A stretch of 39,816 nt of DNA, taken from Tardiphaga sp. GTDB taxonomy: Bacteria > Pseudomonadota > Alphaproteobacteria > Rhizobiales > Xanthobacteraceae. The translations under genes and the position numbers were made by a program. The DNA lies in the NCBI GenBank assembly GCA_014377915.1, contig JACMOT010000310.1, positions 1 to 39,816 on the forward strand, given 5' to 3'. Below, piece after piece: positions 8,128 to 16,360 of this stretch (its first letter is position 1; the number at the start of each line of letters is the position of its first letter). The notes beneath the pieces are model-generated. The model did no database searches, was not told the origin of the DNA, and saw nothing but the letters and a program-made list of their open reading frames with translations.

Positions 8128-8140
8128 AATACGTAGTATT
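8128..8140. promoter_or_regulatory. Candidate GntR operator between the divergent units
   Basis: The palindrome AATAC-GTA-GTATT lies in the 178-base gap between the binding-protein gene (minus) and the GntR-family gene (plus), in an AT-rich patch (8090-8145) that stands out from the surroundings. Reading the minus strand, a TTGAAT element partly overlaps it and could be the -35 box of the hydantoinase operon. FCD-type GntR regulators commonly bind short AT-rich palindromes of this size in their own divergent region, so this is a reasonable operator candidate. The assignment is inference. Confidence 0.45.
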
Positions 8141-8196
8141 TAGCCTTCAGTGACAGAGGGTGCCGTATCTTTAGGCGGGATCCGTGAATTTGAGGC

Positions 8197-8955
8197 ATGA
8201 GACCTGTCCGAGCGAGCCGATCGATGAGTGACGTCGCCCAACGTGCCGTGCTGCGCACGCGCTTCAAGCCAACCCGGCTGAAGCTGTCATCGGACCATTC
8301 CAAGCGTCCGTTGGAGCGGATGTCGCTGCATGATCAACTGGTCGCCAAGGTGCGCGAGATGATCGTCGATGGTGAATTGCAGGCCGGCGCCGCGCTGCCC
8401 GAAAAAATGCTGTGCGAAACCTTTGGCGTGTCGCGCACGCCATTGCGCGAGGCGTTCAAGATTCTCGCCGCCGAAGGCCTGATCGAACTGCGCCCGCACC
8501 GCACCCCGGTGGTGACGCCGATCCACCACGACGACCTCGCCAATAGTTTTGCAATCATGGTGGCGCTCGACGCCGTCGCCGGCGCGCAGGCCGCCGCGCG
8601 CGTCACCGACGCCGACATCGTCCGGCTCGACGCCATGCACGCCCGGCTCGTCGCGCTGCACGACGCCTCCTCGCGCGCGGCGTATTTCCGGTTGAACCAG
8701 GAGATCCATGTCGAGATTACCCGACTGGCCGGCAATGCCGTACTGCTCAACATCTGGACCACGCTGAACGCCAATATTTTTCGCGCCCGTGCCACCGCCA
8801 ATTACAATGCCGAGCGCTGGATGGCGTCGGTGAAAGAACACGAAGCCTTCATGGCGCGGCTTCGCGCGCGTGACGCCGAAGGCTTCGCGGCCACGCTCAG
8901 CGACCACACCCGAAAGACCGGTGACGCCGTGCTGGCGGCATTGCCCGCAACATGA
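8197..8955 (+). CDS. GntR-family regulator, FCD subfamily
   Basis: The protein is 252 residues. The winged-helix part lies at about residues 45-115, with 'LQAGAALPEKMLCETFGVSRTP' leading into 'LREAFKILAAEGLIEL', the standard GntR recognition motif. The C-terminal part is the all-helical FCD ligand domain, with the metal-site-like histidine in 'NQEIHVEI' and a late 'LSDHTRKTGD'. FCD regulators sense organic acids or amino acid-like metabolites and usually repress divergent catabolic operons. It is divergent from the hydantoinase operon and just upstream of the epimerase, so it may control both. The start is uncertain: ATG at 8197, or ATG at 8224, which removes nine poorly conserved residues. 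Confidence 0.92.
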   Translation: MRPVRASRSMSDVAQRAVLRTRFKPTRLKLSSDHSKRPLERMSLHDQLVAKVREMIVDGELQAGAALPEKMLCETFGVSRTPLREAFKILAAEGLIELRPHRTPVVTPIHHDDLANSFAIMVALDAVAGAQAAARVTDADIVRLDAMHARLVALHDASSRAAYFRLNQEIHVEITRLAGNAVLLNIWTTLNANIFRARATANYNAERWMASVKEHEAFMARLRARDAEGFAATLSDHTRKTGDAVLAALPAT

Positions 8956-9019
8956 GCGCCATGCGCCCGGAAAACAGGCTTGGCGCGGTCCGCGTCGATG
9001 GTCCAAAGAGAGACCGGAA

Positions 9020-9037
9020 CGGCCGCCATTGCGGCCG
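9020..9037 (+). other. Short GC hairpin before the epimerase gene
   Basis: CGGCCGC-CATT-GCGGCCG is a perfect seven-base-pair stem with a four-base loop, 12 bases before the ATG of the epimerase gene. No T-run follows, so it is not a classical intrinsic terminator. It lies where it could influence translation start or mRNA ends in the gap after the regulator gene. I can only say that the structure is there. Confidence 0.4.
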
Positions 9038-9049
9038 CTGGATTGATCG

Positions 9050-10027
9050 ATGAACGTTCTGGTATTTGGCGGCACCGGCTTTGTCGGCCTCAATATCGCC
9101 GCGGCGCTGCTGGCGCGCGGCCACGCGGTGACGTTGTTCGACCGCGCCGGGCTGCCCCCGACTGCGCAGCGCGCATTCATGGGCCACGCCGACCGGCTGA
9201 CCGTCACAACCGGCGATATTCTTGACCGCGCCGCGGTGGAGGATGTGATCGCCGGCGGTTTCGATAGCATCGTGCTGGGCGCGGCCATTACCGCGGGCGC
9301 CGAGCGCGACGCGGCTGATCCGGAGACCATCCTGCAGGTCAATTTGCTGGCACAGACGCCGATCCTGGTGGCGGCACGCCGCCACGGCATCCGGCGGGTC
9401 ATCAACCTGTCCTCCGCCGGCGCCTATGGCGAGACCGCGTTCCGGCATGCGCTGCTCGATGAAGAACTGCCCTGCGACCCGGTGTCGCTATATGCGATCA
9501 CCAAATTCGCCTCCGAGAAAGTGGCGGCGCGACTGGCCGCCTTGTGGACGTTCGATATCATCAGCGTACGGCTCAGCGCCGTGTTCGGCCCGTGGGAGCG
9601 CGCTACCGGCGTTCGCGACACGCTGAGCCCGCCGATGCAAATTCTCGCCGCGATGCAGCAAGACCGCGCGGCGCTGCTGCCGAGGCCCGGCGTCCGCGAC
9701 TGGGTCTATGCCACCGACGTCGCCGACGCGCTGGTCCTGCTGATCGAAGCAGCCAAGCCGCGGCATCGGCTTTACAATATTTCCAACGGCACGCCGTTTG
9801 CTGCGCTGCAATGGGGCCAGCAACTGGCCGCGCTGAATCCCGGCTTCGTCTGCCGGCTGGCGGAGAACGGCGAGACACCGACCATCGATCTGCACAGCGA
9901 GATCGATCGCGCACCGCTATCGGTTACGCGTCTGGACCACGAATATCATTGGCGCGCGCGGTTTGGCTGCGCCGATTCCGCGGCCGATCTGAGCCATTGG
10001 TCGGCACGTCATCACGAAGGAAAATAA
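9050..10027 (+). CDS. NAD(P)-dependent epimerase/dehydratase (extended SDR)
   Basis: The protein is 325 residues. It has the Rossmann glycine motif GGTGFVG (7-13), an acidic residue after strand 2 (Asp31) that favours NAD over NADP, Ser121/Ser122 after strand 5, and the catalytic Y-x3-K as Tyr148/Lys152 (SLYAITK). The order and length match extended short-chain dehydrogenases that act on nucleotide sugars or other hydroxylated substrates. In catabolic loci such proteins also oxidise or epimerise hydroxy acids and sugars. It follows the GntR gene by 94 bases and precedes the classical SDR by a single base, so the three are probably one transcript. No substrate can be deduced. Confidence 0.88.
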   Translation: MNVLVFGGTGFVGLNIAAALLARGHAVTLFDRAGLPPTAQRAFMGHADRLTVTTGDILDRAAVEDVIAGGFDSIVLGAAITAGAERDAADPETILQVNLLAQTPILVAARRHGIRRVINLSSAGAYGETAFRHALLDEELPCDPVSLYAITKFASEKVAARLAALWTFDIISVRLSAVFGPWERATGVRDTLSPPMQILAAMQQDRAALLPRPGVRDWVYATDVADALVLLIEAAKPRHRLYNISNGTPFAALQWGQQLAALNPGFVCRLAENGETPTIDLHSEIDRAPLSVTRLDHEYHWRARFGCADSAADLSHWSARHHEGK

Positions 10028-10028
10028 G

Positions 10029-10781
10029 ATGAGACTCGAAGGACGCGTCGCGATCATCACCGGCGGCGGCTCCGGAATCGGCCAGGCCAGTGCGATCCTG
10101 TTTGCGCAGGAAGGCGCTTTCGTAGCCCTGGTCGATCGCGACGAAGCCGGGCTGCGGGCCACCCGGGATGCCATCGGCGCCACGGCGTCGATTCACCAGG
10201 GCGACGTCGCCGATGCCGCTTTTGCGCAAGCGACCGTCGACGAGATCGCGACCCGCCACGGCCGCGTCGACGTGCTGATGACCTCGGCGGGCTTCTCCGT
10301 CGGCGGCACCGTGCTGACCACCGATCCGGCCGACTGGGACGCGGTGTTCCGCACCAATGTCGGCGGCACCTGGCTGTGGGCGCGCGCGGCGATCCCGCAT
10401 ATGCAAAGACAGGGCAAGGGCTCGATCATCACGCTGACGTCCCAGCTCGCCGTCGCCGGCGGCAAGGGCAACACCGCCTATATCGCCGCCAAGGGTGCGA
10501 TCATCAGCCTGACGCAGACCATGGCGGTGGATTTCGCCACCGACGGCATTCGCGTCAACGCCATCGCGCCCGGCGCCATCGACACGCCGCTGCTGCGGCG
10601 CAGTTTTGCCCGCCACGCCGATCCGGAGCCGATCCGCGACGCGTCGCGCAATCGCCATGCGATGAAGCGGTTCGGCCAGGCCGAGGAAGTCGCGCAGACC
10701 GCGCTGCATCTTGCCAGCGACGCATCATCGTTCACGACGGGCACCGTGTTGCCGGTCGATGGCGGCTGGCTCGCGGCATGA
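10029..10781 (+). CDS. Short-chain dehydrogenase/reductase (classical SDR)
   Basis: The protein is 250 residues, the standard length for classical SDRs. TGGGSGIG is at 11-18, Asp36 after strand 2 suggests NAD, and the catalytic tetrad is Asn110, Ser138, Tyr151 and Lys155 (YIAAK). The usual NNAG motif is replaced by 'MTSAG' at 84-88, a mild deviation. The C-terminal 'GTVLPVDGGW' is typical of FabG-like alcohol or sugar dehydrogenases. It begins one base after the epimerase stop with AAGGA upstream, and its stop overlaps the start of the FAD protein (ATGA at 10778-10781). This implies translational coupling in a small oxidative pathway. Confidence 0.92.
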   Translation: MRLEGRVAIITGGGSGIGQASAILFAQEGAFVALVDRDEAGLRATRDAIGATASIHQGDVADAAFAQATVDEIATRHGRVDVLMTSAGFSVGGTVLTTDPADWDAVFRTNVGGTWLWARAAIPHMQRQGKGSIITLTSQLAVAGGKGNTAYIAAKGAIISLTQTMAVDFATDGIRVNAIAPGAIDTPLLRRSFARHADPEPIRDASRNRHAMKRFGQAEEVAQTALHLASDASSFTTGTVLPVDGGWLAA

Positions 10782-12190
10782 GCGATGATCTGGCAGCGCT
10801 GGAAACGCAGGTTCGCGACGACCTGCAAAAGACCGCCCACCCCAATGCGCCATGGCTGAAACCGAAGCCCGGCCCCGACGGCCAGCCCGCGCTGGACGTC
10901 CTGATCGTCGGCGCCGGTCAATCCGGGATCGCCATCGGCTTCGGCCTGCTGCGCTCGCAGGTGACCAATTTTCTGGTGCTGGACAAGGCCGAGGAAGGCC
11001 AGGAAGGCCCGTGGCTGAGCTATGCGCGCATGCCCACGCTGCGCAGCCCGAAACATTTCACCGGCCCCGATCTCGACGTCCCGAGCCTGACCTACCAGTC
11101 ATGGCATGAGGCGATGTTCGGCAAGGAGCATTGGGATAATCTCGACCGCATTCCGCGCGGTCATTGGGTCGACTATCTGATGTGGGTCAGGCGCATGGTC
11201 GACGTTCCCGTGCGCAATGGCTGCGAGGTGATCGACATCGCACCCGCGGCCAATGGCCTGCTTGCGATTACCGTGCAGAGCGGCGACAGCCTGGAGACGC
11301 TGTTTGCGCGAAAGATCGTGCTGGCGACCGGCCAGGAGGGCATGGGCAACTGGACCCGGCCGCCCGCGCTGCGCCATTTGCCGTCCTCACTGTGCGTGAC
11401 CGGCGCGGAGCCGGTCGACTTTGCCGCGCTGCGCGGCAAGCGAGTAGCGGTGATAGGCGCCGGCGCGTCGGCCTTCGACAATGCCGCCACCGCGCTGGAG
11501 GCCGGCGCCGAAGTGCACCTGCTGTGCCGCCGCGCCGAAGTCCAGACAGTTCAGCCGTACCACTGGCTGACCTTCCGCGGCTTCCTGCGTCACCTCAGCG
11601 ATCTCGACGATGCCTGGCGCTGGCGGTTCATGAAAACCGTGCTCGAAATGCGCGAGGGATTTCCGCAGCCGACCTGGGACCGTTGCGCCCGCCACGCCGG
11701 CTTTCATCTGCATGAAGGCTCGCCGGTCGAGTCTGCCCAACAGCTGGGCAATACGGTTGAATTGCAGACGCCGTCGGGGACCTATCAGGCCGACTTCGTG
11801 ATCTGCGGCACCGGCATCGAGATGGATTTTGCCGGCCGACGCGAATTGCGGAATTGCGCGGAAAATATCGCGACCTGGACCGACCGCTACCAGCCGCCGG
11901 ACGACGAGCGCAACGCGCGGCTCGGCCAATTTCCCTATCTCGCCGAGGATTACGCGCTGAGCGAACGCGTCGTTGGCCAGACACCCTGGATCGCGGATAT
12001 CCATTTGTTTGCCATCGCCGCGACCATGAGCTTCGGGGCGTCCGCCTCGTCGATCAACGCGATGACGACCGCGGTGCCGAAACTGGTGCAAGGCTTGACG
12101 CGAGGACTTTTCTGCGCGGATATCGAGCAGCATTGGGCCTCGTTCCAGGCCTATGACGTGAAACAGGCCTCCATCGTCAGAAAGGTCTGA
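10778..12190 (+). CDS. FAD-dependent NAD(P)-binding oxidoreductase, flavin monooxygenase-like
   Basis: The protein is 470 residues with two Rossmann nucleotide-binding sites: GAGQSG at 45-50 for FAD and GAGASA at 227-232 for NAD(P), with the 'VLATGQ' linker motif at 181-186. This two-dinucleotide layout is that of class B flavin monooxygenases and related oxidoreductases. I do not see a clear Baeyer-Villiger fingerprint, so hydroxylase, N-oxygenase or oxidase roles all remain possible. The start overlaps the SDR stop as ATGA. The longer in-frame extension to 10376 is only readthrough across the SDR gene. A plausible role is oxidative opening or activation of the imported compound, followed by the two dehydrogenases. 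Confidence 0.87.
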   Translation: MSDDLAALETQVRDDLQKTAHPNAPWLKPKPGPDGQPALDVLIVGAGQSGIAIGFGLLRSQVTNFLVLDKAEEGQEGPWLSYARMPTLRSPKHFTGPDLDVPSLTYQSWHEAMFGKEHWDNLDRIPRGHWVDYLMWVRRMVDVPVRNGCEVIDIAPAANGLLAITVQSGDSLETLFARKIVLATGQEGMGNWTRPPALRHLPSSLCVTGAEPVDFAALRGKRVAVIGAGASAFDNAATALEAGAEVHLLCRRAEVQTVQPYHWLTFRGFLRHLSDLDDAWRWRFMKTVLEMREGFPQPTWDRCARHAGFHLHEGSPVESAQQLGNTVELQTPSGTYQADFVICGTGIEMDFAGRRELRNCAENIATWTDRYQPPDDERNARLGQFPYLAEDYALSERVVGQTPWIADIHLFAIAATMSFGASASSINAMTTAVPKLVQGLTRGLFCADIEQHWASFQAYDVKQASIVRKV

Positions 12191-12351
12191 GCGGCATCAG
12201 GCGGCGGTAATAGCCGCCCGGCGCGGCTCGACCACGATGTCGCAGGGAGTAACCTGTGCGACAATTGGCGCGTTAATTGCTTTAGGGTTCGAATAGTTCG
12301 TCGCTGCGCGCGGCCTTCTCGGGTTTGTTGTTCAATTCAAAGGATAGGGTA

Positions 12352-14208
12352 ATGAAACTCTCGTTTTCGAAGCAGATGCTGGGCGCCGCCGCCGCGCTGG
12401 CCTTCGTGGTCGCGGCACACCCGGTCAAGGCGCAGACCCGCGCCGAGACACTGCGTTACGTGACCGGGGCCTCGGTCAATACGCTGGATCCCAACATTCC
12501 CGGCTCCACCCGCGAAGCCTTCGCCGTCAGCCTCTCGACCTATGACCGGCTGGTCTCGTTCGGTCGCAAGCAGCTCAACGGCAAATGGGTGTTCGATCTC
12601 GACACCATCCGCGGCGAGCTGGCCGAATCCTTCGATGTCAGCCCGGACGGCCTGAAGATCACCTTCAAGCTGCGCAAGGACGCCAAATTCCAGGACGGCA
12701 GCCCGGTGACCGCGGAAGACGTGAAGTGGTCGCTCGATCGCGCCGTGACCGCGAAGATCCTCGGCAAGGCGCAGTTGCTGACCGGTTCGCTGACCGACGC
12801 CAGCCAGTTCAAGGTGATCGATCCCCTGACCTTCGAAGTGACGCTGCCGAAGCCCGACAAGCTGGCGTTGCCGAACCTCGCCACGGTCTATCCGATCATC
12901 ATCAATTCGAAACTCGCCAAGGCCCATGTCACCGAGGAAGATCCCTGGGCGCAGGCCTGGCTGAAGGAGAACACCGCCGGGTCCGGCGCCTACACCATCG
13001 AAACCTTCAAGCCCGGCGAACAGGTCATCCTGAAGCGCAACGACGAGTGGAATCGCGGCCCAGGTGGCAAGCAGGCCTATTTCAAGCGCCTGATCCTGCA
13101 GTCGGTGCCCGAGCCCTCGACGCGCGCCAATCTGGTCGAAAAGGGCGATGTCGATATCGTCATCGATCTGCAGGCCAGCGATGCGCAGTCGCTCGAAGCC
13201 AAGGGCAAGCTGCAGGTGATCTCGACGCCGCAGTATAACGCCATCACCTTCATCTCGATGAACAACCAGATGCCGCCCTTCGACAAGGCGGATGTCCGCC
13301 GCGCCGTCGCCTATGCCCTGCCTTATGACGACATGTACAAGGCGGCTTTGTTCAGCCGCGGCGAATTGCTGACCGGCGCGACCTGGGCCGACGGCAAGCC
13401 GCCGAGCGGCGGTTTCCCGATCAAGCAGCCGATGAAGCTCGATCTGGTCAAGGCCAAGGCCTATCTGACAGCCGCGGGCTTCCCGGACGGATTCTCCACC
13501 ACCTTCAGCTTCAACGTCGGCCAGTCGGCCACCGCCGAGCCGATGGCGGCACTGCTGAAGGAGTCGCTGGCCAAGATCGGCACCAAGGTCGATATCCAGA
13601 AGCTGCCAGACGCGCAGATGTCGACGCAGATCACCGAGAAGAAGCTGCCGTTCTTCACCGAAGGCATCGTCGCCTGGCTGCCGTCGACCGATTATTTCTA
13701 CCGCAACTTCTACACCGGCAACCAGCGCTGGAACTACAGCTCAATCGACAATGCCGAGCTGACCAGCATCGCGCAGGAAGCCCGCTTCGAGGCGGACAAA
13801 GCCAAGTACGAAGTCGGCGGCATCAAGGTCGATATCCAGAAGCTGCCGGACGCGCAGATGTCGACGCAGATCACCGAGAAGAAGTTGTCGTTCTTCACCG
13901 AAGGCATCGTCGCCTGGCTGCCGTCGACCGATTATTTCTACCGCAACTTCTACACCGGCAACCAGCGCTGGAACTACAGCTCGATCGACAATGCCGAGCT
14001 GACCAGCATCGCGCAGGAAGCCCGCTTCGAGGCGGACAAGGCCAAGTACGAAGTCGACGGCATCAAGTTGAATGCGATCAATTTCGACCAGATGCCGCAG
14101 GTGCCGTTGTGGCAGCCGAGCCAGGATGCCGTGATGGCGCCGACGCTCACCGGCTACACCTACCAGTTCCACCGCCAGGTCGACTATCGCGACCTCAGCC
14201 GGAAGTGA
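12352..14208 (+). CDS. ABC importer periplasmic binding protein, peptide/nickel type (SBP_bac_5), with an internal duplication
   Basis: The protein is 618 residues, against about 540 for relatives. Residues 1-27 form a signal peptide (ending HPVKA). The family features are clear: 'TFKLRKDAKFQDGSPVTAEDVKWSLDR', split here as the FQDG-SPVTAEDV motif near residues 110-125, 'DVRRAVAYALPYDDM' and the C-terminal 'QMPQVPLWQPSQD'. An 80-residue segment (residues 413-492) is repeated immediately as 493-572, and removing one copy restores the normal length. The reading frame stays open. The segment lies in the second lobe, so folding and binding may be affected. AGGATA lies 4 bases before the ATG at 12352. 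A strong terminator and a palindromic repeat separate it from the permease genes. Confidence 0.9.
   Translation: MKLSFSKQMLGAAAALAFVVAAHPVKAQTRAETLRYVTGASVNTLDPNIPGSTREAFAVSLSTYDRLVSFGRKQLNGKWVFDLDTIRGELAESFDVSPDGLKITFKLRKDAKFQDGSPVTAEDVKWSLDRAVTAKILGKAQLLTGSLTDASQFKVIDPLTFEVTLPKPDKLALPNLATVYPIIINSKLAKAHVTEEDPWAQAWLKENTAGSGAYTIETFKPGEQVILKRNDEWNRGPGGKQAYFKRLILQSVPEPSTRANLVEKGDVDIVIDLQASDAQSLEAKGKLQVISTPQYNAITFISMNNQMPPFDKADVRRAVAYALPYDDMYKAALFSRGELLTGATWADGKPPSGGFPIKQPMKLDLVKAKAYLTAAGFPDGFSTTFSFNVGQSATAEPMAALLKESLAKIGTKVDIQKLPDAQMSTQITEKKLPFFTEGIVAWLPSTDYFYRNFYTGNQRWNYSSIDNAELTSIAQEARFEADKAKYEVGGIKVDIQKLPDAQMSTQITEKKLSFFTEGIVAWLPSTDYFYRNFYTGNQRWNYSSIDNAELTSIAQEARFEADKAKYEVDGIKLNAINFDQMPQVPLWQPSQDAVMAPTLTGYTYQFHRQVDYRDLSRK
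13588..14067 (+). repeat. Two tandem copies of a 240-bp segment inside the binding-protein gene
   Basis: Copy 1 is 13588-13827 and copy 2 is 13828-14067. They differ at six of 240 positions. Four differences are silent and two change residues (Pro to Ser in 'KLPFF/KLSFF' and Gly to Asp in 'EVGGIK/EVDGIK'). Both ends of the unit carry the short similar sequence GGCACCAAG or GGCATCAAG, which could have served as the homology for slippage or unequal exchange. The accumulated differences argue that the duplication is older than the sequencing and is not an assembly error. Confidence 0.95.
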
Positions 14209-14229
14209 TAGAACGAGCGATGTGAATAG

Positions 14230-14263
14230 CCGGGGCGCCGGTCAATGGCGCCCCGGTCTTTTT
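14230..14263 (+). terminator. Intrinsic terminator after the binding-protein gene
   Basis: CCGGGGCGCC and GGCGCCCCGG form a perfect ten-base-pair stem with a seven-base loop (GGTCAAT), followed directly by TCTTTTT. It starts 21 bases after the binding-protein stop. This is the clearest intrinsic terminator in the window. It should lower transcription into the downstream permease genes, giving more binding protein than membrane components. Confidence 0.92.
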
Positions 14264-14297
14264 AAGCGGTTTTTGCAATTGCATCGGACCGTTGCGG

Positions 14298-14421
14298 CCG
14301 TCATTGCGAGGTCAGGGAAAGCCTATTGGCTTTCCCCTTGGCGAAGCGACGCGGCAATCCAGAAACGGCTAACGCCAAAAGAACTGGATTGCTTCGTCGC
14401 AAGGGCTCCTCGCAATGACGG
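14298..14421. repeat. Palindromic intergenic repeat (REP-like), variant with an extra hairpin
   Basis: The outer arms CCGTCATTGCGAGG and CCTCGCAATGACGG are perfect inverted repeats. Inside, CAATCCAG pairs with CTGGATTG, flanked by GAAGCGACG-like and CTTCGTCGC-like stretches. The same element occurs at 30081-30172. This copy also contains a perfect nested hairpin GGGAAAGCC-TATT-GGCTTTCCC at 14315-14336 that the other lacks. Elements of this type are dispersed in Bradyrhizobium/Rhodopseudomonas genomes between genes. It occupies most of the 269-base gap between the binding-protein and permease genes. A short open frame across it is not a gene. Confidence 0.85.
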
Positions 14422-14477
14422 TTATGAGCAGTGTGTTTCAATTTTACACGACCGATGAAAGCGTACCCTTTGTGTTG

Positions 14478-15506
14478 ATGAAGCTGGCCTCGACCGCTAG
14501 ACGCGCCGCGCGACGCTTTGCCTCGTCCTTGCCGGCGTTGTTCGGCGTGCTGATTTTCACGTTCCTCTTGATGCGCGTGCTGCCGGGCGATCCCGCGGTA
14601 TTCTTCGCCTCCGGCCCGAATGCCGGCAAGGAGGAGATCGAGACCATCCGCAAGCAGATGGGCCTCGACAAGCCGGTGCCCACCCAACTCGTGCTGTATC
14701 TCTACGATGTCGGCCGCGGCAATCTCGGCCGTTCGCTGATGACCGGCCAGACCGTCACCAAGGATCTGCACGACCGCCTGCCCGCCTCGCTGGAGCTGAC
14801 CTTCTCGGCGCTGCTGATCGCCATGGTGCTGGCAATTCCGCTCGGCATTCTCGCCGCGCTCAAACCGGGCTCGCTGGTCGACCACGGCGTTCGCTTCTTC
14901 TGCGCGCTTGGCGTCTGCGTGCCGACCTTCGTCTCCGGACTGCTGCTGATCTATGTGTTCTATTATCTGCTCGGCATCGCGCCTGACCCGACCGGCCGCG
15001 TCGATATCTTCATCAGCCAGCCGCCCCGGCATACCGGCTTCCTGCTGATCGACTTCCTGATCGCCGGTGACCTCGAGGGCTGGTGGGCGGCCTTCAAGCA
15101 GTTGATCCTGCCCGCCTGCACCATGGCGCTGTTCGTGATCGCGCCCCTGGCGCGCATCACCCGCGCCTCGATGCTGGCCTCGCTCGGCAGCGACTTCGTC
15201 CGCACCGCGCGATCGGTCGGGTTGTCATGGTGGCGCATCGTCGTCACCTATGCGCTGCGCAACGCCATTCTCCCGGTCATCACCATCGCCGGCATCGTGT
15301 TCTCCACCATGCTCGGCGCCAACGTGCTGGTCGAGAAAGTGTTCTCGTGGCCCGGCGTCGCCTCCTACGCGCTCGATGCGCTGCTGTCGTCGGACTATGC
15401 GCCGGTGCAGGGTTTCGTTCTCCTGATGGCGTTCGTATTCGTCATCGTCAATCTGGTCGTGGATGTGCTCTACGGCATCGCCGACCCCAGGATTTCCATC
15501 GGATGA
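14478..15506 (+). CDS. ABC importer permease, dipeptide type (DppB-like)
   Basis: The protein is 342 residues with about six membrane spans. The first lies at residues 18-38 and is followed by 'RVLPGDPAVFFASG', the periplasmic entry motif of DppB/OppB/NikB permeases. The C-terminal coupling motif 'RTARSVGLSWWRIVVTYALRNA' (given as the RTARS-VGLSWW region) and 'GVASYALDALLSSDYAPVQG' are also family hallmarks. I chose ATG at 14478, because the longer frame to 14415 would begin inside the palindromic repeat. No strong ribosome binding site is visible, so the start remains open. Its stop overlaps the DppC-like start as ATGA. Confidence 0.92.
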   Translation: MKLASTARRAARRFASSLPALFGVLIFTFLLMRVLPGDPAVFFASGPNAGKEEIETIRKQMGLDKPVPTQLVLYLYDVGRGNLGRSLMTGQTVTKDLHDRLPASLELTFSALLIAMVLAIPLGILAALKPGSLVDHGVRFFCALGVCVPTFVSGLLLIYVFYYLLGIAPDPTGRVDIFISQPPRHTGFLLIDFLIAGDLEGWWAAFKQLILPACTMALFVIAPLARITRASMLASLGSDFVRTARSVGLSWWRIVVTYALRNAILPVITIAGIVFSTMLGANVLVEKVFSWPGVASYALDALLSSDYAPVQGFVLLMAFVFVIVNLVVDVLYGIADPRISIG

Positions 15507-16351
15507 ACAGCGCGACCTTTCAGCATGCGGCGTTCATCCTGCGCGGCAATCCTATCACCGGCATCGCCGCCGCGGGCTCGACCGTGTTGATCGCGGTGGG
15601 CATCTTCGCGCCCTGGCTGGCGCCCTACGATCCGATCGCCTCCAACGTCGCCAATGCCCTGATGCCGCCGAGCTGGGCGCACTGGGCCGGCACCGACCAG
15701 CTTGGCCGCGACGTGTTCAGCCGCATCATCGTCGCCACCCAGCTCGATCTCGCCATTGCCATCTCCGCCGTCGGCATCTCCTTCGTGCTGGGCGCGGTGA
15801 TCGGCGCGCTGTGCGGCTATTCCGGCGGGCGGCTCGACCGCGCCGTCGGCCGCTTCGTCGACGTGCTGATGGCGTTCCCGCTATTCGTGCTGGCAATGGC
15901 CATGGTCGCCGCCCTCGGCAACCGGGTCGAGAACATCGTGATCGCCACCGCGATCATCAATTTGCCGTTCTACATCCGCTTCGCCCGCGCCGAGGTGAAC
16001 GTGCGCCGCAACCTCGGCTGGGTCGAAGCCGCGCGCGCCAGCGGCGAAAGCCACGTCTCGGTCGTGCTGCGTTTCCTGCTGCCCAACGTGCTGCCGGCGA
16101 TGGTGGTACAGATGTCGCTGAACCTCGGCTGGGCGATCATCAACGCCGCCGGCCTGTCCTTCATCGGCCTCGGCGTGAAGGCGCCGACGCCGGAATGGGG
16201 CATCATGGTCGCCGAGGGCGCACGCTTCATCTCGACCGGCAAATGGTGGCTGGTGGCGTTTCCCGGCCTGGCGCTGATGATGGCCGTGCTGTGCTTCAAT
16301 CTGCTCGGCGATGGGCTGCGCGACATTCTCGATCCCCGGCAGCGGACCTGA
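15503..16351 (+). CDS. ABC importer permease, dipeptide type (DppC-like)
   Basis: The protein is 282 residues, with an N-terminal span at about 15-38 followed by 'LAPYDPIA' and the periplasmic motif 'HWAGTDQLGRDVFSRII', diagnostic for DppC/OppC/NikC. The cytoplasmic coupling segment 'NLGWVEAARASGESHVSVVLR' lies near residues 170-190, and the C-terminus 'LLGDGLRDILDPRQR' is standard. The start codon overlaps the DppB-like stop. A longer upstream frame is readthrough of the preceding gene. With the DppB-like protein it forms the heterodimeric channel for the SBP_bac_5 proteins at 12352 and perhaps at 19441. Confidence 0.94.
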   Translation: MNSATFQHAAFILRGNPITGIAAAGSTVLIAVGIFAPWLAPYDPIASNVANALMPPSWAHWAGTDQLGRDVFSRIIVATQLDLAIAISAVGISFVLGAVIGALCGYSGGRLDRAVGRFVDVLMAFPLFVLAMAMVAALGNRVENIVIATAIINLPFYIRFARAEVNVRRNLGWVEAARASGESHVSVVLRFLLPNVLPAMVVQMSLNLGWAIINAAGLSFIGLGVKAPTPEWGIMVAEGARFISTGKWWLVAFPGLALMMAVLCFNLLGDGLRDILDPRQRT

Positions 16352-16360
16352 GTCAGCGAG

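Noticed and set aside
13588..14067. Tandem duplication as an assembly artefact
   Set aside because: Not fully excluded, but the copies differ at six positions, mostly silent, and a collapsed or duplicated read artefact would give identical copies.
14298..14421. Palindromic repeats as insertion sequences or MITEs
   Set aside because: No transposase, no target-site duplication that I can see, and the internal structure (nested arms) matches dispersed intergenic palindromes.
14222..14458. Short open frame of 78 codons after the binding protein
   Set aside because: It lies across the terminator and the palindromic repeat. Its sequence is just the translated repeat.
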